Shown here piece after piece: positions 8,712 through 17,300 of a stretch of 64,000 nucleotides of DNA. The DNA is from Streptomyces syringium (lineage in GTDB: Bacteria; Actinomycetota; Actinomycetes; Streptomycetales; Streptomycetaceae): the NCBI RefSeq assembly GCF_017876625.1, contig NZ_JAGIOH010000001.1, forward strand, positions 2,170,001-2,234,000, read 5' to 3'. Both the position numbers and the translations under genes were made by a program. The stretch's first letter is position 1; each line of letters starts with the position of its first letter. The notes under the pieces were generated by a model, which had not been told where the DNA came from, searched no databases, and saw only the letters and a list, made by a program, of their open reading frames with translations.

Positions 8712-10094
8712 GTGCCCTACTTCGACACCGCGTCCGCCGCCCCCCTGCACCCCGTCGCCCGTCAGGCGCTGCTCGCCGCCCTCGACGAGGGCTGGGCCGA
8801 CCCGGCGCGGCTCTACCGGGAGGGCCGCCGGGCCCGGCTGTTGCTGGACGCCGCGCGCGAGGCCGCGGCGGAGGCCGTCGGTTGCCGGCCCGACGAGCTC
8901 GTCTTCACCCCATCGGGTACCCGCGCCCTGCACGACGGGATCGCCGGGGCGCTCGCGGGCCGCCGGCGCGTGGGCCGCCATCTGGCGGTGTCCGCCGTCG
9001 AGCACTCCGCCGTGCTGCAGAGCGCGGCGGAGCTCCAGGCGGCGGGCGGCGCGGTCACCGAGGTCCCGGTGGACCGTACGGGCCGGGTCGAGCCCGGGAC
9101 GTTCGCGGCGGCGCTGCGCCCGGACACCGCGCTGGCCGCGCTGCAGTCGGCCAACCACGAGGTGGGCACGGAGCAGCCGGTGGCCGAGGTGGCCGAGGCC
9201 TGCCGGGCGGCGGGGGTGCCGCTGCTCGTGGACGCCGCCCAGTCGCTCGGCTGGGGTCCGGTCACCGGCGGCTGGTCCCTGCTGACGGCGAGCGCGCACA
9301 AGTGGGGCGGGCCGTCGGGGGTGGGCCTGCTGGCCGTGCGCAAGGGCGTGCGGTTCGCCGCGCGGGGGCCGGCGGACGAGCGGGAGTCGGGCCGGGCGCC
9401 CGGCTTCCCGAACCTGCCCGCGATCATCGCGGCGGCCGCGTCACTGCGGGCCGTACGGCAGGAGGCGGCGGCCGAAGGGGCCCGGCTGCGGGCTCTGGTG
9501 GACCGGATCCGGGAGCGGGTGCCACAGCTCGTACCGGACGTCGAGGTCGTCGGCGACCCGGAGCGGCGACTGCCGCATCTGGTCACCTTCTCGTGTCTGT
9601 ATGTCGACGGTGAGACCCTGCTGCACGCCCTGGACCGGGCCGGCTTCTCCGTCTCCTCCGGCTCCTCCTGCACCTCCAGCACGCTGGCCCCGAGCCATGT
9701 GCTGCGGGCGATGGGGGCGCTGTCGGAGGGCAACATCCGGGTGTCGCTGCCGACGGGCACGACCGAGGAGGACGTCGAGGGTTTCCTGGAGGTGCTGCCC
9801 CGGGTGGTGTCGTCCGTGCGGGAACAGCTGGGTGCGCCCACGGGGGCCCCGGCCGCGGCCGGCGGTACCCCGGAGCTGGTCCTGGACGCGCTCGGCAAGC
9901 GGTGCCCGATCCCGGTGATCGAGCTGGCGAAGGTCATCGGCGAGGTGCCGACGGGCGGCCTGGTCACGGTGCTGTCCGACGACGAGGCGGCCCGGCTGGA
10001 CATCCCGGCGTGGTGCGCGATGCGGGACCAGGAGTACGTGGGCGAGCGCCCGGCGGAGCGGGGCGCGGCGTACGTGGTGCGGCGTCGCGTCTAG
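8712..10094 (+). CDS. Cysteine desulfurase fused to a TusA-type sulfur carrier
   Basis: A two-domain sulfur-transfer protein of 460 residues. Residues 1-about 365 are a class V aminotransferase/NifS-like desulfurase. K197 in SAHKWGG should bind PLP, H98 lies in the substrate pocket motif EHSA, and C320 in the loop SSGSSCTSS is the persulfide Cys. Residues about 385-460 are a TusA/SirA domain with the CPIP motif, C398 being the sulfur acceptor. The fusion lets persulfide pass straight from desulfurase to carrier. Start is GTG at 8712. It is divergent from ctaC. Fe-S and lipoate genes nearby (erpA, nadA, lipA) make sulfur mobilisation plausible, but the actual acceptor is unknown. Confidence 0.9.
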   Translation: MPYFDTASAAPLHPVARQALLAALDEGWADPARLYREGRRARLLLDAAREAAAEAVGCRPDELVFTPSGTRALHDGIAGALAGRRRVGRHLAVSAVEHSAVLQSAAELQAAGGAVTEVPVDRTGRVEPGTFAAALRPDTALAALQSANHEVGTEQPVAEVAEACRAAGVPLLVDAAQSLGWGPVTGGWSLLTASAHKWGGPSGVGLLAVRKGVRFAARGPADERESGRAPGFPNLPAIIAAAASLRAVRQEAAAEGARLRALVDRIRERVPQLVPDVEVVGDPERRLPHLVTFSCLYVDGETLLHALDRAGFSVSSGSSCTSSTLAPSHVLRAMGALSEGNIRVSLPTGTTEEDVEGFLEVLPRVVSSVREQLGAPTGAPAAAGGTPELVLDALGKRCPIPVIELAKVIGEVPTGGLVTVLSDDEAARLDIPAWCAMRDQEYVGERPAERGAAYVVRRRV

Positions 10095-10100
10095 GGCGCA

Positions 10101-10164
10101 GCCGGACGGGCTGCATTGCAGCCCGTCCGGCGTTTGAGGACCGGGGTCCGGGGCGGAGCCCCGG
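10101..10164. repeat. Modular GCCCGTCCGGCG repeat, copy 1 (terminator position)
   Basis: A 14-bp stem, GCCGGACGGGCTGC (10101-10114) with its exact complement (10118-10131) and loop ATT, is followed by GTTTGAGGA and a second small hairpin rich in CCGGGG. It sits between two convergent genes. The same core recurs at seven other places in the window, and the tail is shared almost exactly with the copy at 35001. Confidence 0.85.
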
Positions 10165-10165
10165 G

Positions 10166-11140
10166 TTACGCCAGGTGAGCCTTGACCTCGGCGGCCGCGT
10201 CCTCGCCGTACGCCTTGGCGAAGCGGTCCATGAAGTGGCCGCGGCGCAGCTCGTACTCCTGGGTGCCGAGGGTCTCGATGACGAGCGTCGCGAGCATGCA
10301 GCCCAGCTGCGCGGCGCGCTCGACGGAGAGCTCCCAGGTCAGGCCCGCGAGGAAGCCCGCGCGGAAGGCGTCGCCGACGCCCGTCGGGTCGACCTTGGCC
10401 TCTTCCTGGGCGCAGCCGACCTCGATGGCGGGCTCGCCGGTGCGCTCGATGCGGACGCCGCGCGCGCCGAGGGTGGTGACGCGGGTGCCGACCTTGGCGA
10501 GGACCTCGGCGTCCGTCCAGCCCGTCTTGGACTCGATCAGGGCCTTCTCGTACTCGTTGGTGAACAGGTACGTGGCGCCCTCGATCAGCAGGCGGATGTC
10601 GTCGCCCTCCAGGCGGGCGAGCTGCTGGGAGGGGTCGGCCGCGAAGGGGATGGCACGGGTGCGGCACTCCTCGGTGTGGCGCAGCATCGCCTCGGGGTCG
10701 TCCGCGCCGATCAGGACGAGGTCGAGCCCGCCGACCCGCTCGGCGACCGGGTGCAGCTCGATCTGGCGGGCCTCGCTCATCGCGCCGGTGTAGAACGACG
10801 CGATCTGGTTGTGGTCGGTGTCCGTCGTGCAGACGAAGCGGGCCGTGTGCAGGACCTCGGAGATCCGCACCGACGCGGTGTCGACGCCGTGCCGGTCGAG
10901 CCACGCGCGGTATTCGGCGAAGTCCTGGCCGGCGGCGCCGACCAGCACCGGGCGCAGACCGAGCACGCCCATGCCGAAGCAGATGTTGGGGCCGACGCCG
11001 CCCCGGCGGACGTCGAGCTCGTCGACGAGGAAGGACAGCGAAACGGTGTGCAGCTGGTCCGCCACGAGCTGATCGGCGAAGCGGCCGGGGAAAGTCATCA
11101 GGTGGTCGGTGGCGATGGAGCCGGTGACTGCGATACGCAC
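10166..11140 (-). CDS. PfkB-family sugar/nucleoside kinase (adenosine kinase-like)
   Basis: Cytoplasmic ribokinase-fold kinase of 324 residues. The N-terminal block VTGSIATDHLM and the GGVGPNICFGMG segment near residue 53 form the substrate site. The C-terminal signature DPTGVGDAFRAGF near residue 268 holds the anion-hole glycines and catalytic Asp. Close relatives in actinobacteria are annotated as carbohydrate or adenosine kinases. The sequence alone does not fix the substrate. I chose the GTG at 11140 (GGGAG about 12 bases upstream) over the longer frame from 11197, which adds a hydrophobic stretch alien to the family. Confidence 0.88.
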   Translation of the reverse strand: MRIAVTGSIATDHLMTFPGRFADQLVADQLHTVSLSFLVDELDVRRGGVGPNICFGMGVLGLRPVLVGAAGQDFAEYRAWLDRHGVDTASVRISEVLHTARFVCTTDTDHNQIASFYTGAMSEARQIELHPVAERVGGLDLVLIGADDPEAMLRHTEECRTRAIPFAADPSQQLARLEGDDIRLLIEGATYLFTNEYEKALIESKTGWTDAEVLAKVGTRVTTLGARGVRIERTGEPAIEVGCAQEEAKVDPTGVGDAFRAGFLAGLTWELSVERAAQLGCMLATLVIETLGTQEYELRRGHFMDRFAKAYGEDAAAEVKAHLA

Positions 11141-11311
11141 GGCTGGTCTGCTCCCTGCGGGGCGAGGTGACATAAGGAGAAAAACAAGAAGAGCCACACC
11201 ACGCTACCGGGTCCGGATACCGTCGCCGTGCTCGTTTCAAGCCACTGAGCGGCCAAAATTACCAAATAGTAGGCCTTTCTCCGTGTGCCGTACGGTGCTT
11301 ACGGTGCGGGT

Positions 11312-11527
11312 ATGCCGAACCCTGTGAAGGACGTCACTCTCACTTCCGCGAACGATCCCGAGTCGCTGGCGGAGCTGCGCGGCTGTTGCGCGGCGATGGC
11401 ACCGCACTGGACGAGCAGCACCCCGGCCCCCGCGTCCGCGCCCGTACCGCCGTCGCGCATCCACGGCGTCGCGGTGCCCGTCGCCTCCGCACGGCTGATC
11501 GACGGCATGTCGGACTACGGCGACTGA
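11312..11527 (+). CDS. Small hypothetical protein (71 aa)
   Basis: A 71-residue reading frame from ATG 11312, starting MPNPVKDVTLTS and ending DGMSDYGD. It has a pair of Cys (RGCC) near residue 25, a Pro/Ala/Ser-rich middle and no membrane segment or signal peptide. It lies divergent to the PfkB kinase and upstream of the frameshifted anchored protein, 123 bases away. I do not recognise a family. Codon bias is consistent with coding, but it could be spurious. Confidence 0.5.
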   Translation: MPNPVKDVTLTSANDPESLAELRGCCAAMAPHWTSSTPAPASAPVPPSRIHGVAVPVASARLIDGMSDYGD

Positions 11528-11649
11528 CGGCTCCCGGGGCCGCCCGGAAGGCTTCGTGGAACCGCTCGCTCCTGTGTTCCGTCCAAGCGGCGTCCCCCTC
11601 ACGGGGGATGGCGCAGTACACACATTGAGCGGAGCGAAGGAGCGATGTG

Positions 11650-13253
11650 GTGAGCACCGAAGGCGGCACCCCCGACAGCAAGCGCCGGCGGAAGCATTCG
11701 CCGTTGGCGGTCGTATCGGTGGCGGCGGCGGTGCTGCTGGCCGGTGGCGGCGGCGCGTACTGGGCCACCACCGCGGCCGACGGCAAGGACGCGAGCCCGC
11801 CCGGCACACCCGGTGAGAACGGCGCCCCGGCGCCGCTCGCCCTGGACGGCTACGGCCGGGCGGGCGGGGGCAGCGGCCCCACCCGGGGCATCGCGGTGGG
11901 CGAGCCCGACCCGAACGGCGTCCGGTACCGGGCCGAGGGGAAGCTGCCCGACGGGCCGCGGACCGCCGCCGTCCATCTGCCGGGGCGCGAGGTCGGCCGG
12001 AGCGAGGTGGCGGCCCTGGCGAAGGTGCTGAAGGTGTCGGGCACACCCCGGCTGGAGAAGGACGTGTGGCAGGTGGGCGGCACGCCGGACGCGGCCGGGC
12101 CGACCCTTCAGGTGCAGCGGACGGGGCCGGGCAACTGGTCGTTCTCGCGGTACGGCATCCCGGGCGGCAAGCCCTGTGTGCCGCCGTCGGGCGGAGGGCC
12201 GGAGAAGACGATGGAGCTGTCCGGCGCCGACCCCTCGGGGACGACGGCGTCGAAGCCGTGCCCGTCCTTCCGGGACGGCGGTTCCCCTTCGCCCTCGGAC
12301 GGCGCCGAGGGGCCCGTGTCGGAGGACAAGGCCAAGCAGGCGGCCGCTCCCGTGCTCAAGGAGCTCGGCCAGGACGACGCCAAGATCGACGCGAGCGGGC
12401 TCTTCGGGGCCGTGCGGACCGTCACGGCGGAGCCGGTGCTCGGCGGTGTGCCCACCTACGGCTGGCAGACCAGTCTGAAGGTCGGCGCCGACGCGCAGCT
12501 GGTGGGCGGCAGCGGAGCGCTCCAGATGCCGAAGAAGGGCGCCACGTACCCGCTGATCACGGCCGCGGAGGCGCTCAAGGAGCTGAACAAGGGCGGCGGC
12601 ACCGGCCGGGTCGTCATCGGCGGCTGCGCGTCGGCGGTCCCGCACGGCAAGGACGGGGCGGACGGGCAGGACGGGGAGAGCGGCGACAAGGCCGTGCAGC
12701 CGACCCCGCCGTGCCCGGAGACGGACCCCGGGGCGACGAAGCAGCGGGAGCCCGCGCTGGTGCGCGGCGCCTCGTTCGCGCTGGCCACGCACTCGGTGGG
12801 CGGGCGGCAGGCGCTGGTGCCGTCGTGGCTCTTCCAGGTCCAGCAGCCCGGCACCGACAAGGCGGACAAGAAGGGCACGATCACGATCGCCCAGCCGGCG
12901 GTGGACCCGAAGTTCATCGCCAAGCCGGCGCCGGCCCCGACGGCCCGACCGGAAAGCCGTCGTCCGTCCCGCCGAAGTCCGGACCGCTGCCGGTGGAGTC
13001 CTACACCGTGGACGGCGACAAGCTCACCCTGCGCTTCTGGGGCGGGGTGTGCAGTGACTTCTCCGCCTCCGCCGAGGAGTCCTCGGACGAGGTGGAGGTG
13101 AAGATCACGGGCACGGAGAAGGAGCCCGGCAAGGTCTGCGTGATGATGGCGAAGTCGTTCGAAAAGACGGTGACGCTGGAGGAGCCGCTGGAGGACCGGA
13201 AGGTCGTGGACGCCAAGAGCGGCGAGCGCGTGGCGGAGAAGCAGGCGAAGTAG
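11650..13253 (+). pseudogene. Membrane-anchored secreted protein, interrupted by a frameshift near 12942
   Basis: Start GTG 11650, with AAGGAG 7 bases upstream. The first frame encodes a basic N-terminus, one membrane helix (about residues 19-39, ending at YWATT) and a long Gly/Pro/Asp-rich extracellular domain. It runs to about 12942 and then becomes an Arg/Pro-rich out-of-frame tail (stop at 13101). The -1 frame continues sensibly from there: PLPVESYTVDGDKLTLRFWG through CVMMAKSFEKTVTLEE to the stop at 13253, followed by a strong terminator. Adding one G at GG 12942-12943 restores a single frame of about 534 residues. It is either a recent mutation or a sequencing error. Function unknown. 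Confidence 0.8.
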
Positions 13254-13261
13254 CTCCGGAC

Positions 13262-13316
13262 CCGTACGTACGAAGGCGGCGCCCCCGCGATGGGGGCGCC
13301 GCCTTCGTACGTACGG
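13262..13316. terminator. Perfect 25-bp hairpin between convergent genes
   Basis: The left arm 13262-13286 (beginning CCGTACGTACGAAGGCGG) and right arm 13292-13316 are exact complements around loop GCGAT. It lies 9 bases past the stop of the frameshifted gene and 31 bases from the erpA stop, so it can serve as a bidirectional terminator. Confidence 0.9.
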
Positions 13317-13346
13317 CTGGGGACCGGGGTGCCCGGCCCGGCCCGA

Positions 13347-13703
13347 CTAGCTGAACGAGTCGCCGCAGGCGCAGGAGCCCGTGGCGTTCGGGTTGTCGAT
13401 CGTGAAGCCCTGCTTCTCGATGGTGTCGACGAAGTCGATGGAGGCGCCGCCCAGGTACGGGGCGCTCATCCGGTCGGTGACGACCTTGACGCCGTCGAAG
13501 TCCTTGACCACGTCACCGTCGAGCGAGCGCTCGTCGAAGAAGAGCTGGTAACGCAGGCCGGAGCAGCCACCGGGCTGAACGGCGACGCGCAGCGCGAGGT
13601 CCTCGCGGCCTTCCTGCTCGAGCAGGCCCTTGACCTTGGCGGCGGCGGCGTCGGACAGGAGGATGCCGTCGCTCACAGTGGTCTTCTCGTCCTGAACGGA
13701 CAT
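13347..13703 (-). CDS. erpA: Iron-sulfur cluster insertion protein (HesB/IscA/ErpA family)
   Basis: A-type carrier that delivers Fe-S clusters to apoproteins in the cytoplasm. The 118 residues carry the three conserved cysteines: C47 in QPGGCSG and C111/C113 in the C-terminal SCACG. Start ATG 13703 has GGGAGTGAAGCAG before it; the frame upstream of it is not family-like. It is divergent from nadA, whose product is a [4Fe-4S] enzyme, so a supply relationship is plausible. Whether it is ErpA proper or another A-type carrier cannot be told from sequence alone. Confidence 0.93.
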   Translation of the reverse strand: MSVQDEKTTVSDGILLSDAAAAKVKGLLEQEGREDLALRVAVQPGGCSGLRYQLFFDERSLDGDVVKDFDGVKVVTDRMSAPYLGGASIDFVDTIEKQGFTIDNPNATGSCACGDSFS

Positions 13704-13857
13704 CTGCTTCACTCCCGGGTTCGGTGCGGACTGCTTGCCGTCGGCTGCAACCGGCGAGGCCGCGGATTCATTCCGGGCCTGGACTTCTGACTTCCGTCTT
13801 TCATGCTCGCACACAGCCCGCCGGATCGGGAATGCGTCACATCGACGCGATCGTCAT

Positions 13858-13904
13858 CGTCAAACTGACGTGAAGCAGTTATGATAGATAGCGTCAACTT
13901 GACG
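13858..13904. promoter_or_regulatory. Two near-identical palindromic operators in the nadA promoter
   Basis: CGTCAAACTGACG (13858-13870) and CGTCAACTTGACG (13892-13904) differ at two central positions and are each palindromic. Their centres are 34 bp apart, about three helical turns, so a bound protein would face the same side. The -10-like TATGAT (13880-13885) lies between them. They sit 45 bp upstream of the nadA start. This is the pattern of a dedicated repressor of NAD synthesis, perhaps of the NrtR type. No regulator gene is adjacent. Confidence 0.7.
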
Positions 13905-13948
13905 ACAAGGCCGGATCGGCCGTCCGCAGAACAGAAAGGGTGCGTGTC

Positions 13949-15136
13949 GTGACCACCGCCCAACCCTTGGATGTCCAGGCTCCTTCTCTTTCGCCCCTCG
14001 CCCTCCTGCTGCTCGGCCGTGAGTCCGACCCCCGCAGCGAGCGCGGTGTGGAGTGCCCCGGCGATCTGCCGGCGGCGTCCGACCCGGACCTGGTGGAGCG
14101 CGCCCGCGCGGCCAAGGCGAAGCTCGGCAACAAGGTCTTCGTGCTCGGCCACCACTACCAGCGCGACGAGGTCATCGAGTTCGCGGATGTGACCGGGGAC
14201 TCCTTCAAGCTCGCGCGCGACGCGGCCGCCCGGCCCGACGCCGAGTACATCGTCTTCTGCGGTGTGCACTTCATGGCCGAGTCCGCGGACATCCTGACCA
14301 CGGAGGACCAGCAGGTCGTCCTGCCGGACCTGGCCGCGGGCTGCTCGATGGCCGACATGGCCACCGCCGAACAGGTCGCCGAGTGCTGGGACGTCCTCAC
14401 CGAGGCCGGCATAGCCGACGTGACCGTCCCGGTCTCGTACATGAACTCCTCGGCCGACATCAAGGCCTTCACCGGCAAGCACGGCGGCACGATCTGCACC
14501 TCCTCCAACGCCGAGCGGGCGCTGAACTGGGCCTTCGAGCAGGGTGAGAAGATCCTCTTCCTCCCCGACCAGCACCTGGGCCGCAACACCGCCGTCCGCG
14601 ACATGGGCATGTCCCTGGACGACTGCGTGCTGTACAACCCGCACAAGCCGAACGGCGGCCTGACCGTCGAGGAGCTGCGCGCGGCGAAGATGATCCTGTG
14701 GCGCGGCCACTGCTCCGTGCACGGCCGTTTCTCGCTGGACTCGGTCAACGACGTGCGCGAGCGCATCCCGGGCGTCAACGTGCTGGTGCACCCCGAGTGC
14801 CGGCACGAGGTCGTGGCGGCGGCGGACTACGTCGGCTCGACGGAGTACATCATCAAGACCCTGGAGGCCGCCCCGGCCGGGTCGAAGTGGGCCATCGGCA
14901 CCGAGCTCAACCTGGTCCGCCGGCTCGCGAACCGTTTCGCCGACCAGGGCAAGGAGATCGTCTTCCTCGACAAGACGGTCTGCTTCTGCTCGACCATGAA
15001 CCGCATCGACCTGCCGCACCTGGTGTGGGCGCTGGAGTCGCTGGCGGACGGCAAGGTCGTGAACCGGATCGAGGTCGACCCCGAGGTCGCGAGCTTCTCC
15101 AAGCTGGCCCTGGAGCGGATGCTGGCGCTTCCGTAG
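13949..15136 (+). CDS. nadA: Quinolinate synthase A
   Basis: Condenses iminoaspartate with dihydroxyacetone phosphate to quinolinate in de novo NAD synthesis, using a [4Fe-4S] cluster. The 395 residues show family blocks VLGHHYQRDEVIEFAD, SYMNSSADIKAF, FLPDQHLGRN, HPECRHEV and the C-terminal GTELNLVRRLA followed by KTVCFCSTMNR. I chose GTG 13949 because AAAGGG lies 8 bases upstream; the GTG at 13940 overlaps that ribosome site. nadB and nadC do not follow here, so the gene is alone, ending at a repeat-type hairpin. Two palindromic operators lie in its promoter. Confidence 0.95.
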   Translation: MTTAQPLDVQAPSLSPLALLLLGRESDPRSERGVECPGDLPAASDPDLVERARAAKAKLGNKVFVLGHHYQRDEVIEFADVTGDSFKLARDAAARPDAEYIVFCGVHFMAESADILTTEDQQVVLPDLAAGCSMADMATAEQVAECWDVLTEAGIADVTVPVSYMNSSADIKAFTGKHGGTICTSSNAERALNWAFEQGEKILFLPDQHLGRNTAVRDMGMSLDDCVLYNPHKPNGGLTVEELRAAKMILWRGHCSVHGRFSLDSVNDVRERIPGVNVLVHPECRHEVVAAADYVGSTEYIIKTLEAAPAGSKWAIGTELNLVRRLANRFADQGKEIVFLDKTVCFCSTMNRIDLPHLVWALESLADGKVVNRIEVDPEVASFSKLALERMLALP

Positions 15137-15146
15137 CGGTTGCCGT

Positions 15147-15189
15147 CCTCGGGGGCCGGACGGGCTCGAAGCCCGTCCGGCCCCCGAGG
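15147..15189. repeat. GCCCGTCCGG-type hairpin, copy 2 (terminator position)
   Basis: A 20-bp perfect stem, CCTCGGGGGCCGGACGGGCT (15147-15166) with its complement (15170-15189) around CGA. The inner part is the same CCGGACGGGCT core as the dispersed repeat; the outer part differs. It lies between the convergent nadA and response-regulator genes. Confidence 0.8.
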
Positions 15190-15196
15190 GCACGGC

Positions 15197-15904
15197 TCAG
15201 TCCCCTCGCGGCCGCACCAGCCCCGTCTCGTACGCGATCACGACCAGCTGCGCCCGGTCACGGGCGCCGAGCTTGGCCATCGCACGGTTGACATGGGTCT
15301 TGACGGTCAGCGGGCTGACCGTCAGCCGCTCGCCGATCTCGTCGTTGGACAGCCCGCCCGCCACCTGGACCAGGACCTCGCGCTCCCGCCCGGTGAGGAC
15401 GTCGAGCCGCACGGTGGAACCGGCCGGGCCGTCGTACTCCCCGCCCTGCGCCAGGAACTTCGCGATCAGCCCCTTCGTCGCGGCGGGTGACAGCAGCGCC
15501 TCCCCCGCCGCCGCGATCCTGATCGCCGCCAGCAGCTCCTCCGGCTCCGCGCCCTTGCCGAGGAACCCCGAGGCGCCCGCGCGCAGCGACCGCACCACGT
15601 ACTCGTCGACCTCGAACGTCGTCAGCATCACCACCCGCACCTCCGCGAGAGCGCGGTCGGAGCAGATCGCGCGGGTCGCGGCGAGGCCGTCGGTGCCGGG
15701 CATCCGGATGTCCATCAGGACCACGTCGGGGGCCTGGGAACGGGCGAGTTCGAGCGCCTGCGCCCCGTCCGCGGCCTCCCCCACCACCTCCATGTCCGGC
15801 TCCGAGTCCACCAGCACCCGGAACGCGCTGCGCAGCAGTGCCTGGTCGTCGGCGAGCAGGACTCGGATGGGGCGTACGGGCCGGTCGCCGCTGGGCACAG
15901 TCAT
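15197..15904 (-). CDS. NarL/LuxR-family response regulator
   Basis: Transcription factor of 235 residues. The receiver domain (about 12-128) has the acidic pair D19-D20, phospho-acceptor D65 in VVLMDIRMPG and the conserved Lys in FLGKG. A LuxR-type helix-turn-helix follows (about 165-225, LTGREREVLVQVAGGLSNDEIG). It lies 60 bases downstream of the cobU fusion on the same strand with no kinase next to it. The only unpaired NarL-type kinase nearby is at 20638, about 4.7 kb away, so the pair may have been split by rearrangement. Targets unknown. Confidence 0.93.
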   Translation of the reverse strand: MTVPSGDRPVRPIRVLLADDQALLRSAFRVLVDSEPDMEVVGEAADGAQALELARSQAPDVVLMDIRMPGTDGLAATRAICSDRALAEVRVVMLTTFEVDEYVVRSLRAGASGFLGKGAEPEELLAAIRIAAAGEALLSPAATKGLIAKFLAQGGEYDGPAGSTVRLDVLTGREREVLVQVAGGLSNDEIGERLTVSPLTVKTHVNRAMAKLGARDRAQLVVIAYETGLVRPRGD

Positions 15905-15964
15905 GCGCCCAGCCTACGCAGCGTCGTGCCCGTCAGATGCCGGGGCTCCGGGCGGAGTTGGGGG

Positions 15965-17170
15965 TCAGCCGCGCAGCGGCAGCGCCTGGCCCGCCACCAC
16001 CAGCAGGACGTGCTCGCACTCGGCGGCCACCGCGGTGTTCAGCCGGCCGAGCTCGTCGCGGAAGCGACGGCCGGAAGCGGTGGCCGGGACGACGCCCGAG
16101 CCGACCTCGTTGCTCACCAGGACGACCGTGCGGGGGGTGGCCCGGACGGCCGCGGCCAGCTCCGCGACGCGCTTGGCCAGGGCCCGCGCGCCGCCGTTCG
16201 CCCAGACGGCGTCGTCCCAGGCCTCCACGGAGTCCATCGCGCCGGTCAGCCACAGCCCGAGGCAGTCGATCAGCAGGGCCGGGCCGTCCTCCGCCAGCAG
16301 CGGCACCAGGTCGCAGGTCTCGGCCGTGCGCCAGGAGCCCGGCCGGCGTTCGCGGTGCAGGGCGATCCGTGCCGCCCACTCCCGGTCGCCCTCGCGGGTG
16401 CCGCCCGTGGCGACGTAGACCACGTCCGGGAACCCCTCCAGCCGCCGCTCGGCCTCCACCGACTTGCCCGATCGGGCCCCGCCCAGCACCAGCGTCCGCC
16501 GGGGCAGATCCGGCACCGCGTGGTAGTCGCCGACCACGAGCGTCGTGCCGTCCGGCACGGTCCGCGCCCCGAGCGCCGCCAGCCTGCGGTGCAGCTCACG
16601 GCCCGGCGGCACGTCGTGGTCGAGGTGGACGGCGAGCACGTCCGTCGTCGCGCCGACCGCCCCCGTCTCCCGCAGCCGGGCCAGGGCGTCCGGCCGGCCG
16701 AGGACGTCGAGCAGCACCATGTCGTACGGGCCCGGGGAGCCCAGCGGCGCGAGCCCCGCCGGGGAGGCCCCCGGCGGCAGATAGAGCAGCCGCTCGCCCT
16801 CCGGGCCCGTCACCTCGTATCCGGTGCCCGGCGCGTCCAGGGCCATCGCCCGGACCCGGTGCCCGCTGATCACCGCCAGCTCACGGCCGTCCGGCACCCG
16901 CCCCGGCGCGGGCAGCCCGGCCGGGAACTCCACGGCGGGCCCGTCGTGCGGATGCGAGAGCAGCACCTGCCGCACCCCGGCGATCGACCGCCCCGCCCGG
17001 GCGGCGGCGAAGGCGGGCCCCGGGGTGAGGTCCAGGAGCAGCGCCCCGTCGACGAGGAGCGCGGTCGCGGCCCGCGCCTCGTCGCCGACGGCGGTGGCGC
17101 AGGACGCGCAGGGGCAGCCGGGGCGCGGCAGCCCGTCGGGGGCTCCGGTGCCGAGCAGAGTCAGTTCCAC
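15965..17170 (-). CDS. cobU: Adenosylcobinamide kinase/guanylyltransferase with an N-terminal metallo-hydrolase-like domain
   Basis: Two-domain cobalamin protein of 401 residues. Residues about 225-401 are CobU: P-loop GGARSGKS (230-237), VVYVATGG, the HRERRP segment with the guanylylated His, LLIDCLGLWLTG and LVSNEVGSG. It phosphorylates and guanylylates adenosylcobinamide. Residues 1-about 215 resemble the PhnP/metallo-beta-lactamase fold (LLGTGAPDGLPRPGCPCASC, then LLSHPHDGP), but the HxHxDH metal motif is degraded (HPHDGP), so hydrolase activity is doubtful. Start is GTG 17170. It works with CobT (22141) and CobS (26720) in this window. The function of the fused domain is unknown. Confidence 0.92.
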   Translation of the reverse strand: MELTLLGTGAPDGLPRPGCPCASCATAVGDEARAATALLVDGALLLDLTPGPAFAAARAGRSIAGVRQVLLSHPHDGPAVEFPAGLPAPGRVPDGRELAVISGHRVRAMALDAPGTGYEVTGPEGERLLYLPPGASPAGLAPLGSPGPYDMVLLDVLGRPDALARLRETGAVGATTDVLAVHLDHDVPPGRELHRRLAALGARTVPDGTTLVVGDYHAVPDLPRRTLVLGGARSGKSVEAERRLEGFPDVVYVATGGTREGDREWAARIALHRERRPGSWRTAETCDLVPLLAEDGPALLIDCLGLWLTGAMDSVEAWDDAVWANGGARALAKRVAELAAAVRATPRTVVLVSNEVGSGVVPATASGRRFRDELGRLNTAVAAECEHVLLVVAGQALPLRG

Positions 17171-17300
17171 AGGTCGATCGTCTCGCGTCCCCGCGCGACG
17201 GGCGCGCGGGGCTCACCCTTTCACGTCCTTTACGGACCGTTAGGCTGCGTTGCACAGCACGTGGCACTTGAGGAACGCAGGCAGAACTCAGGAGGCGGAC

